Made by a program: the position numbers and the translations under genes. Below, piece by piece: positions 1-6,276 of a DNA stretch of 6,550 nucleotides. Numbering within the stretch: position 1 is the first letter of the stretch; each line of letters starts with the position of its first letter. Source of the DNA: Actinomycetota bacterium (GTDB lineage Bacteria > Actinomycetota > Acidimicrobiia > Acidimicrobiales > Ilumatobacteraceae); assembly GCA_009703975.1 (NCBI GenBank), contig WLFB01000074.1:1-6550 (forward strand). Reading direction: 5' to 3'. The notes under the pieces were generated by a model. That model did not search any database, was not told the origin of the DNA, and was given only the letters and a program-made list of their open reading frames with translations.

Positions 1-1009
1 TCGTGAAATATCCAGTTGCAAGAAGTCGGTCAAATCGATTTCGCGACAACTTTGCAATCACCCAAACCCGCCAACAGATGATCGCAAAAATGGCCAAAAC
101 AACAAAACCACCAAGCATGCCGAACTGTTCACCAATTGCAGAAAATGGAAAATCTTGAAACTGAACGGGGATAAATGCGCCATTCGTTAGTGGCCCTTGC
201 AAAAAGCCCTTACCGAAAAAACCTCCACTGGCAACTGCACGCTTAGCAAAGCGCACCTGCAAAACAATTCTCTGCAGTGAAGGCTCGTTTGAGTCTTGAT
301 TAAGCCAAGCATCAAATCTTCTCAATTGATATTTGTCGACGATTCCGGAAACTGCGAAGGCAATGGCTGAAACCCCAGCCAAGAGCGTAAACATTACGAC
401 CCACAACCGCTTGGCACCTGAGAGCAAAAGAATGCCGACAACCCCTGCAACAAGAACAGTTGCCGAACCTAGATCAGGTTGTGCCAAAATAAGAATAAAT
501 GGCAAAGATAAAATCAAGACAGCGACGACCAGTTCATGATAATTAATTTGGTCTCGCGCCGCATCAGATGTGTAGGCCGCAATCAAAATTAAAACAGTTA
601 CTTTTACTAATTCGGCAGGTTGAACCGAAATAGGGCCTAAGTCAAAAGACAATCTCGCTCCACTGCTCACCGCACCGATTACAAGAACAAGTACCAGCAA
701 AAAAATCGAGCCAGCATACAAATACACTCCGCGCTCACGAATCAAATCATGTCCGAGAGCCATAACTACGAACATCAATACGGCTGCAAACAGAACAAAA
801 AATACCTGACGTTGCACATAAAAATATTGATCGAAGCCTTGGTTCAAGAGTCGCTGTCTGGTCGCTGAATAAACGGTGAACAAACCAAAGATGCTCTGCA
901 AAGTCACTGCTGCCAATAAAATCAAATCAATGTTCTTCCAGACTGAGGCAACGTCATACGTTTGCCTGAACCATTGAGAATTTTTAATTTGAGGTATGAA
1001 TCTTGACAT
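1..1009 (-). CDS. rodA: RodA, SEDS-family peptidoglycan glycosyltransferase (partial, C-terminus outside window)
   Basis: Membrane glycan polymerase that links lipid II into glycan strands as partner of PBP2 in the elongasome. I translated it from ATG at 1009; 336 codons run open to the window edge, so about the last two membrane helices are missing. Visible: hydrophobic helices near residues 28-46, 67-86, 98-115, 134-147, 159-176, 182-198, 202-221 and 298-315. The SEDS motif QPAELVK is at 130-136, giving Glu133 and Lys136 (equivalents of Thermus RodA E108/K111). QPDLGSA is at 177-183, a GGFFGKGFLQG loop at 262-272, and QDFPFSAIGEQFG at 285-297, whose Asp286 matches the catalytic Asp (Thermus D255). 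Oddities: the usual Arg-Trp after Gly-Ala before QPSE is Leu120-Ser121, and the loop lacks the usual Glu and Thr around the Asp. It starts 2 bp after the mrdA stop; the only SD-like element is a GAG within the mrdA end, so coupling is likely. FtsW is the alternative family member, but position next to mrdA favours RodA. Confidence 0.93.
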   Translation of the reverse strand, partial: MSRFIPQIKNSQWFRQTYDVASVWKNIDLILLAAVTLQSIFGLFTVYSATRQRLLNQGFDQYFYVQRQVFFVLFAAVLMFVVMALGHDLIRERGVYLYAGSIFLLVLVLVIGAVSSGARLSFDLGPISVQPAELVKVTVLILIAAYTSDAARDQINYHELVVAVLILSLPFILILAQPDLGSATVLVAGVVGILLLSGAKRLWVVMFTLLAGVSAIAFAVSGIVDKYQLRRFDAWLNQDSNEPSLQRIVLQVRFAKRAVASGGFFGKGFLQGPLTNGAFIPVQFQDFPFSAIGEQFGMLGGFVVLAIFAIICWRVWVIAKLSRNRFDRLLATGYFT

Positions 1010-1011
1010 TG

Positions 1012-3192
1012 CTACTCGCGAACATCCGAAGCGCCACTGACAAGACAAAGTGGGTTACGCAACCGAACTGGTTGAGCAACAATATTGCTTGCTTTGTCTA
1101 ATGGGTCAGCTGGCAGAACGACGTCGTATTTGTAGCCGCCATTGAGTGCAGTAAAAATACACTTGACCACTGGTGCTGCTGCTTGAGAGCCGTAACCAGA
1201 TTTTTCTAGGTATGCGAAAATCGTATACGGATGATTTGAATCCAAACTGTAGGCCCCGAAAGCCGAAGAGTCGTTCCATGGCAAGTTGTTTAAACCCTGA
1301 ACTGTTCCAGTCTTTCCAGCGATTGGCAGAGCTGCATAATTATAGTTATTAAACAAATTCTCACCTGTTGTCTTGTGATAATAATCAAATGTGACACCAG
1401 GTCCGGTTATCGCTCTCGCCATGCCTTTAACAATCGGTTCTCTAATTCTTTCTGTCATTTCAATTCGTCGCTTTGGAGAAATTGGCACCAGGTTTTTAAC
1501 AACTTGAGTTGTCGTCAAATCGGCAAAACCCGGCCGCGCATCTACAGTTCCGGGGGCAAGAAGCGAAACGGCAACTCGTGGCTCATAAACACGACCGCTA
1601 TTTGCGATTGCCGAATACGCAACAGTCATTTGCAATGGCGTTACCGACAATAAGCCCTGACCAATCGCAAATAGGACTTGGTCACCTACGTAATAGGCCT
1701 CACCAGCCTCCTGTGTAATAACTCCCAAATTTGCCATCCGCTTTTTCAATTCTTTACTCGGAATTGTCCCCGCGTATTCATATGGCAAATCAATATTTGT
1801 CGGAGAACCGAGTCCAAATTTTCGAATTTCTTGTTCCAAAACAGGCGCATAGCCGCGCTCGGTGAGAATTTGTTCCCCGATTTTGTAGAAGAAAGTATCG
1901 CTTGAAACTGCTATTGCTGATTCAACATTTACTTTGCCATAACGGCAAGGAAGACCAGTTGAAAGACAAATTGCATTTCTGAAAACACATTTAACTCCAT
2001 CTTGGCATCTATCTTCAGGGATACTCTCAAGTTTGTAAGTTCCGCGGTCGTCGAAGGTGTATTGATCGCCGTTCGGCAACTGCCCGCTCGCAAGTGCCGC
2101 GTAGGCGACGAGTGGCTTGAAAGTTGATCCCACGTTATACCGACCCGATATCGCACGATTTACAAGTATTGATAAGTCTGGATCGTCTGTTCTCGGAAAC
2201 AATTGTGAGAATTTATCTTTTGGTAGTCCTCCGTCGAACCAACGTAAATCGAACCGTGGATACGATGCCATCGCAATCACTCGCCCATTGTTGTGATTCA
2301 TCACTACTACTGATCCAGCAGGAGCTTTGTAATAATTTATTTCGTCGTAGCGAGGGTCAGGCGTACCGTCGGGCATTTTGACTTGCCCTGCCTCGACACG
2401 ACGACGAACAAGCAATTGCGTTTCAAGTGCCTGTTCAGCGAATTGCTGAACATCTAAGTCAATTGAAAGTTGTAAATCGTTTCCTGTGACTGGTTCAACT
2501 CGCTCGACGAGCTTAAGAATTGTGCCTACAGCATCTACCTCGTAGCGGACATAACCTGGCGTGCCGCGTAATTGAGGTTCGTAAGTTTGTTCGACTCCGT
2601 ATTGCCCAACTCGTTCATTGGGGTCATAGCCGATCGATTTGTAATAAAGCAGGTCATCCTTGAGAATCGCACCCATGTAACCCAAAATATGACCACCTAA
2701 AGCCCCATATGGATAGTTTCGTCGCCATTCTTCGCGAACATAAATTCCGGGGTAATCCTCGACTCGTTCCATTAGATAAAGCGCCAATTCTTCTGACACA
2801 CCTTCACGCAACGGAATCGCTTCAAACGGACCGTAACGCTCATCAAGCATTCGTTTAATCAATACTTCAACCGGAACATTAAGCGGGCCCGAAAGACGTT
2901 GCGCCAACTCGTTTCTTTGCGCAGATTTGCGCACAACCGAGTGATCAATCGTGACAACAAGCGTTCGCCGGTTATCGGCGATTACTCTTCCTGCTGAATC
3001 AAAAATCCGACCACGTTCGGGCAACAAATTAATAGTTCTTGATCGCACTTTCCCGATGATCACCTCAACATCTCGAGATGCGACTGCTTGCAAAAACCAG
3101 AGCCTCGCACCCAAAATACTAAAAAAAGCAATTCCTACAAAACCTAAAATCATTAGTCGCTTCGGCGCTCGACCGAAATTCTGCATTGACAT
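1012..3192 (-). CDS. mrdA: Penicillin-binding protein 2 (class B PBP, elongasome transpeptidase)
   Basis: Cross-links peptidoglycan stem peptides (DD-transpeptidase) in lateral wall synthesis, working with RodA. It has 726 residues, longer than E. coli PBP2 (633). A short cytoplasmic start is followed by one membrane helix at about 13-36. The pedestal (PBP dimer) domain spans about 55-230, with LLPERGRIFDSAGRVIADN near 56-74 and VGQYGVEQTYEPQLRG at 195-210. The transpeptidase domain runs from about 290. Catalytic motifs are complete: SxxK as S356-T-F-K359, SxN-type as S430-S-D432, and KTG as K627-T-G629. Between the first two motifs is a four-cysteine cluster (C396, C402, C409, C416) in an exported region. 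A charged insertion at about 262-288 sits before the transpeptidase core. The start is ATG at 3192, 3 bp after the mreD stop; Met3 (3186) is an alternative. No strong SD is visible, only a purine-rich GAAAG stretch, so coupling to mreD is likely. Position before rodA separates it from the divisome PBP FtsI. Confidence 0.96.
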   Translation of the reverse strand: MSMQNFGRAPKRLMILGFVGIAFFSILGARLWFLQAVASRDVEVIIGKVRSRTINLLPERGRIFDSAGRVIADNRRTLVVTIDHSVVRKSAQRNELAQRLSGPLNVPVEVLIKRMLDERYGPFEAIPLREGVSEELALYLMERVEDYPGIYVREEWRRNYPYGALGGHILGYMGAILKDDLLYYKSIGYDPNERVGQYGVEQTYEPQLRGTPGYVRYEVDAVGTILKLVERVEPVTGNDLQLSIDLDVQQFAEQALETQLLVRRRVEAGQVKMPDGTPDPRYDEINYYKAPAGSVVVMNHNNGRVIAMASYPRFDLRWFDGGLPKDKFSQLFPRTDDPDLSILVNRAISGRYNVGSTFKPLVAYAALASGQLPNGDQYTFDDRGTYKLESIPEDRCQDGVKCVFRNAICLSTGLPCRYGKVNVESAIAVSSDTFFYKIGEQILTERGYAPVLEQEIRKFGLGSPTNIDLPYEYAGTIPSKELKKRMANLGVITQEAGEAYYVGDQVLFAIGQGLLSVTPLQMTVAYSAIANSGRVYEPRVAVSLLAPGTVDARPGFADLTTTQVVKNLVPISPKRRIEMTERIREPIVKGMARAITGPGVTFDYYHKTTGENLFNNYNYAALPIAGKTGTVQGLNNLPWNDSSAFGAYSLDSNHPYTIFAYLEKSGYGSQAAAPVVKCIFTALNGGYKYDVVLPADPLDKASNIVAQPVRLRNPLCLVSGASDVRE

Positions 3193-3212
3193 TATCTATC
3201 TATCTTTCTTTC
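3193..3212. repeat. Tetranucleotide microsatellite at the mreD/mrdA junction
   Basis: On the plus strand TATC occurs three times and TTTC twice in tandem. On the coding strand it covers the last codons and TAG stop of mreD and abuts the mrdA ATG (3192). Gain or loss of a unit would shift the end of mreD and change the purine-rich spacer before mrdA. The short copy number means it could be chance. Confidence 0.6.
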
Positions 3213-3714
3213 GCTCGCTTAGCGTCCAGCGTGTAATAATTAAGAATCCTGGAGAGAGACCAACATTAATCGCTGCCACGACCGCGATAATCGTTAGCAG
3301 ACGAAGCTCAATCACTACACCTAACCCAACCATTGCCTGAGCTATCAGAACATAAATTTCGCCAATTAGAGAAGCGAACGCTACTGATACAAGCCGTAGC
3401 CACCAAATTGGATTCGGAAAAAAATATAAATATAAACCTGCAGTAGCGCCTGTGACACCAAGTGTGATTGACCCTAAACCTGCTGGAGTTGACACCACGA
3501 AATCAAACATCAATCCCGCGACCAATCCGACGATTGCCCCAATGCTGATACCGAACTGAATACCTGCACATATAACGAAAAGTAGAATTATTTGACCTGC
3601 GACACCGAATGGTCGAAGATCTTTGAACAAAGTTGTCTGAAGAGCCAGCACGAAGAGGAGCACGAGAACTAAACGCGTCCAACGACTTGCCAAAACTATT
3701 AAAAGTTGATTCAA
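3196..3714 (-). CDS. mreD: MreD, rod-shape-determining integral membrane protein
   Basis: Small polytopic membrane protein that joins MreC and MreB to the RodA-PBP2 synthase. It has 172 residues, usual for the family (about 160-180). Hydrophobic segments lie near 13-30, 40-56, 58-75, 82-98, 107-130 and 137-160, giving five to six helices. The family-typical Gly-rich helix with an acidic residue is seen as GLVAGLMFDF at 63-72 (Asp71). The C-terminus is short and basic (ERKKDR). The start is TTG at 3714, because no ATG exists near the N-terminus and the protein is full length from here. TTG overlaps the mreC stop by 4 bases (TTGA, 3711-3714), a translational-coupling arrangement; GAGAAG about 8 bases upstream may serve as a weak SD. 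Sequence conservation in MreD is low, so the call rests on length, topology and position between mreC and mrdA. Confidence 0.9.
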   Translation of the reverse strand: MNQLLIVLASRWTRLVLVLLFVLALQTTLFKDLRPFGVAGQIILLFVICAGIQFGISIGAIVGLVAGLMFDFVVSTPAGLGSITLGVTGATAGLYLYFFPNPIWWLRLVSVAFASLIGEIYVLIAQAMVGLGVVIELRLLTIIAVVAAINVGLSPGFLIITRWTLSERKKDR

Positions 3715-4781
3715 GGAGATTTCTTCTCAGTGATTGGTTGATACAGCAAAATGCGAACAAATGATAAATTCGTCAGCTCGGCAGCGATTTCAACTTCTAG
3801 TAACGGACCGGCTGAGCCAACTCTTTCGACTACCCGAGATACAACGCCTATCAAAACGTCAGGTGGTGCGAGGCTGCGCGAACCACCTGCTGTCACTATC
3901 GGTACACCTGCCTCAATCGAACCAAATCGCAATGAGTTGTCTATAAATCTCACGGTCGGTTGACGTGTCGGTCCGTTGCCTTGGATCACTCCTGTTTCTC
4001 TAACGTCAAGATCGCTCGCCAATGGAATTGTGATCGACGTCAATCCTTGGGGTGCAGCTGGCAATGTTGTCACAACCGCTGTGAATCCTGCAATCGGGAT
4101 TGTCGTTGTTGTAGTTGTTGTAGTTTCTGCATCAGGAGTATTTGAAATCGGTTCTAGTGGAACGGCAGTTGAAGTCGTGACACTGGTAATGCCTAACACA
4201 GTTGACTCAGTTGTCTTTCGACCAGTGCTGACAACTTTTACAGATATCGAGAAATCAGGGTCTGTGATCAGCATCACAAACGAACGGTTATTGAAAACTT
4301 TTGTAATTCGCCCGATGAGTCCTGCGGCATTAAGAACTGGCATACCGACCCGAATACCACTCTCGGCACCTTGATTGATTTCAATTTTTTGTGAAAAACT
4401 CGTTGGCGATTCTCCGATTACTTGTGCCGTAACTGCGTTGATTCCCGCCAAAGTAGGTAACCCGTTTAATGCAAGCAACTCTTGTGATAAACGAACTGAA
4501 GCTGCAGCGGCAACCGTAGCGCCCTCTTGCTGTGCGACCTGCTGTCTAAGCAGTGAATTTTCGTCTAGCAACTCGTTGTAGTGAGTCACTCCGTACCATG
4601 CGTTTCCGATGGGTCGCGTGATCACCCTGGCAACGCCCTCGACTGGGTAAAACAGAGTTCCAAAAGCTGACCTTAAACCCGCGACTTTAGGTGAGTCTTG
4701 CAAATCAAGTGTGACCAACATAATCGAAGTCAACGTCAACAAAATAATTGCTCTCCGCTGAGTCGAGTTTTTAGAAGCCAT
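3711..4781 (-). CDS. mreC: MreC, rod-shape-determining protein with Thr-rich insertion
   Basis: Bitopic scaffold whose extracytoplasmic beta domain contacts PBP2 and activates RodA-PBP2. It has 356 residues. Residues 1-10 are basic and cytoplasmic, a membrane helix follows at 11-26, and a coiled-coil-like region runs at about 66-106 (NELLDENSLLRQQVAQQE). The first beta half covers about 115-187, including EINQGAESGIRVGMPVLNAA at 134-153 and MLITDPDFSISVKV at 170-183. The second half covers about 260-347, including GVIQGNGPT at 264-272 and AGVPIVTAGG at 291-300. Between the halves is an unusual insertion of about 70 residues (roughly 188-258), low in complexity, with eight consecutive threonines at 220-227. 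The start is ATG at 4781, after a 36-bp gap from mreB. The nearest SD-like element is AAAGG at 4793-4797 (11-base spacer). The stop overlaps the mreD TTG start by 4 bases. Confidence 0.95.
   Translation of the reverse strand: MASKNSTQRRAIILLTLTSIMLVTLDLQDSPKVAGLRSAFGTLFYPVEGVARVITRPIGNAWYGVTHYNELLDENSLLRQQVAQQEGATVAAAASVRLSQELLALNGLPTLAGINAVTAQVIGESPTSFSQKIEINQGAESGIRVGMPVLNAAGLIGRITKVFNNRSFVMLITDPDFSISVKVVSTGRKTTESTVLGITSVTTSTAVPLEPISNTPDAETTTTTTTTIPIAGFTAVVTTLPAAPQGLTSITIPLASDLDVRETGVIQGNGPTRQPTVRFIDNSLRFGSIEAGVPIVTAGGSRSLAPPDVLIGVVSRVVERVGSAGPLLEVEIAAELTNLSFVRILLYQPITEKKSP
4101..4124. repeat. ACN triplet run encoding eight threonines inside mreC
   Basis: The coding strand reads eight consecutive ACN codons (ACT ACA ACA ACT ACA ACA ACG ACA), the first six forming two copies of a 9-base unit. 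It lies in the low-complexity insertion between the two halves of the MreC beta domain. Slippage here would stay in frame for whole triplets, so the run length could vary between strains without breaking the gene. Confidence 0.8.
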
Positions 4782-4792
4782 TAAAAGAAAAA

Positions 4793-4797
4793 CCTTT
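4793..4797 (-). promoter_or_regulatory. Candidate ribosome binding site of mreC
   Basis: AAAGG on the coding strand, 11 bases upstream of the mreC ATG, followed by a T-rich spacer. It is the only SD-like element in the 36-bp mreB-mreC gap, and the spacing is longer than usual. I see no hairpin strong enough to call a terminator in this gap, so mreC is probably on the mreB transcript. Confidence 0.45.
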
Positions 4798-4817
4798 CGT
4801 ATTGCACTTCACTTTGT

Positions 4818-5849
4818 CTATTCTTCGCCTTGAGGTGATGATCCTTTGATTGCGCCAAGATTGTCAAGTGAATATCCAGCTCCCACAATCACCGACAATA
4901 ATGGCTCCGCTGGGATGAACGCTTGAATTCCGGTTTCGTGGGTGATGCGCTCTTGCAAACCTGCGAGCAAGGCACTGCCACCTACGATATGCATACCATT
5001 GCTGATTACGTCGGACGCTAATTCAGGTGGTGTTCGCTCAAGAGTTTTTTTGATCGCATCGATAATTTTGTTCACACCATCATCAAGAATCTCTCTGATT
5101 TGTTCAGTCGTTACTTCTTGCGTTCGTGGTAAACCAGTCGCAACATCGCGTCCACCAACGTCACCAACAATTTCTTCTGTAAGCGGCCAAGCCGAACCCA
5201 AATGAATTTTCACTTCTTCAGCTGTATTTTCGCCAATATCTAATTTAAATATTCTTTTAAAACCCGCCACAATAATATTATTAAACTCGTCGCCACCGAT
5301 ACGCACCGAATTCTCAGTGACAATGCCACCGAGAGAGATAACTGCAACTTCAGTAGTGCCACCACCGATCACAACAACCAAGTTTGCACTTGGCTCATAA
5401 AGCGGTAAACCTAAGCCAATTGCCGCGGCGATTGTCTTTTCAATGACTTCAACCGGGCGTCTGGCGCCAGCAAACTCAGCTGCATCTTTAAACGCGCGTC
5501 GTTCAATACCTGTTAGTTCTGATGGAACTACAACAAGTAACGTTGGTTTGCCCCAGCGACTTGTCAAAACGCGTTGAAGAAATTGTTTAAACATTTGCTC
5601 GCACAGATCAAAGTCAACAATCACGCCATCTTTAACAGGTCGCACGAGCCTGAGATTTTTTGGGGTGCGTCCACGCATCCGTTTTGCTTCGTGGCCAACA
5701 GCAACTACCAAGCCACTTCGATTATCAACCGCCACCATTGTTGGTTCGTTCAGTACGAGACCTTGACCTTTGACGAAAATCAGAGTGTTAGCAGTACCTA
5801 AATCTACTGCGATGGCTCTACTCATTGAGAGAGGATTTCCTCCCGCCAT
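4818..5849 (-). CDS. mreB: MreB, actin-like rod-shape protein with substituted ATPase residues
   Basis: Actin-family cytoskeletal protein that forms membrane-associated filaments and orients lateral wall synthesis. It has 343 residues, normal length. Phosphate-1 motif DLGTANT is at 16-22; then LNEPTMVA at 33-40, RTPKNLRLVRPVKDGVIVDF at 61-80, VPSELTGIERRAF at 108-120, the phosphate-2 region VVVIGGGTTEVAVISLGG at 158-175, GGDEF at 185-189, and IGENTAEEVKIHLGSA at 205-220. Oddities: aligned to E. coli MreB, catalytic Glu143 is Lys138 (AAG) and Asp165 is Val160 (GTG). The adenosine motif, usually TGGGALL, reads VGGSALL at 289-295. The frame is intact and the rest is conserved, so it is not a pseudogene. 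Start: ATG at 5849, 1 bp after ndk. Met9 at 5825 is a real alternative, because a GGGAGGA lies between the two. It may be a divergent paralogue (Mbl-like) rather than the only MreB, but its place in the mre cluster supports the name. Confidence 0.95.
   Translation of the reverse strand: MAGGNPLSMSRAIAVDLGTANTLIFVKGQGLVLNEPTMVAVDNRSGLVVAVGHEAKRMRGRTPKNLRLVRPVKDGVIVDFDLCEQMFKQFLQRVLTSRWGKPTLLVVVPSELTGIERRAFKDAAEFAGARRPVEVIEKTIAAAIGLGLPLYEPSANLVVVIGGGTTEVAVISLGGIVTENSVRIGGDEFNNIIVAGFKRIFKLDIGENTAEEVKIHLGSAWPLTEEIVGDVGGRDVATGLPRTQEVTTEQIREILDDGVNKIIDAIKKTLERTPPELASDVISNGMHIVGGSALLAGLQERITHETGIQAFIPAEPLLSVIVGAGYSLDNLGAIKGSSPQGEE
5829..5844 (-). promoter_or_regulatory. SD-like GGGAGGA and small hairpin between two candidate mreB starts
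   Basis: After the first ATG (5849) the coding strand reads GGGAGGAAATCCTCTC before the in-frame ATG at 5825. GGAGGA is the strongest SD match in the window. It lies about 12 bases before Met9, longer than ideal. The same bases can fold as GGGAGG pairing with CCTCTC (one G-T wobble) around an AAAT loop, which would hide the SD or shorten its effective distance. Whether it is a ribosome site for Met9 or just codes for Gly3-Gly4 cannot be settled from sequence alone. Confidence 0.4.
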
Positions 5850-5850
5850 T

Positions 5851-6276
5851 TTAGGAATTTTTCTTATCGCTACCTGGGAAAAATATTTCTAATTCTCTGG
5901 CTGCTGATTCTGCAGAGTCGCTACCGTGCACAAGATTTTCAGTAAATAAAGTACCCAAGTCTCCACGAATTGTGCCTGGTGCCGCAGCCCGCGGATTAGT
6001 CGCACCCATCATTGACCTAACGATCTCCCATGTGTCTTGAGGACCTGAAAGTGCAAGAGCGACAACGGGACCTCGCGACATAAACGAAACTAACTCGGCG
6101 TAAAAGCCCTTACCTTGGTGCTCTTCGTAGTGGCGAGCAAGGATATTTGAATCTAAAGTACGCATTTGCATTGACGAGATAGCCAAGCCTTTGGCTTCGA
6201 AGCGACGGATAATTTCACCTATCAGGCCACGCTCTACTGCGTCAGGTTTTAAAAGTACAAGTGTGCGATTTGACAT
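5851..6276 (-). CDS. ndk: Nucleoside diphosphate kinase
   Basis: Transfers the gamma phosphate from ATP to other (d)NDPs through a phosphohistidine intermediate, balancing NTP pools in the cytoplasm. It has 141 residues, the normal bacterial length. The active-site motif NLVHGSDS is at 114-121, with catalytic His117. Lys10 (LLKPDAV at 8-14), Arg87, Thr93 and Arg104 are in the expected nucleotide-binding positions, with GATNPRAAAPGTIRGDLG at 91-108. Nothing is missing. The start is ATG at 6276, which gives the canonical N-terminus. Upstream, AAGGG directly touches the ATG, too close for a normal SD; a -10-like TATCCT six bases before the ATG raises the possibility of a leaderless start. It is 36 bp after folC and 1 bp before mreB, as in other actinobacterial clusters. 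Confidence 0.98.
   Translation of the reverse strand: MSNRTLVLLKPDAVERGLIGEIIRRFEAKGLAISSMQMRTLDSNILARHYEEHQGKGFYAELVSFMSRGPVVALALSGPQDTWEIVRSMMGATNPRAAAPGTIRGDLGTLFTENLVHGSDSAESAARELEIFFPGSDKKNS

Noticed and set aside
333..539. Plus-strand open frame of 68 codons in the left part of the window
   Set aside because: It is antisense to rodA, which is open across the whole 1009 bases and carries SEDS motifs; the short frame is composition-driven.
2951..3340. Plus-strand open frame of 129 codons across the mrdA/mreD junction
   Set aside because: It is antisense to two conserved genes, spans their boundary, and its protein is rich in Ser/Thr/Arg with no recognisable motif. It is a shadow frame.
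4101..4124. Short tandem repeat as a CRISPR or protein-binding iteron array
   Set aside because: It is a run of Thr codons in frame within mreC, with no spacers and no direct repeats of suitable length.
3976..4374. Plus-strand open frame of 132 codons inside mreC, with a Val run
   Set aside because: The Val run is the antisense reading of the MreC Thr codons; the frame has no independent signal and lies wholly within mreC.
4782..4817. T-rich mreB-mreC gap as a transcription terminator
   Set aside because: Only a 4-bp weak stem (AAAG with CTTT) precedes no clear T tract in the right place; mreC follows closely and shares the operon.
5370..5372. MreB Val160 as a sequencing error or decayed pseudogene
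   Set aside because: Val is GTG, two substitutions from an Asp codon, the second catalytic site is changed independently, and the frame with most other motifs is intact.
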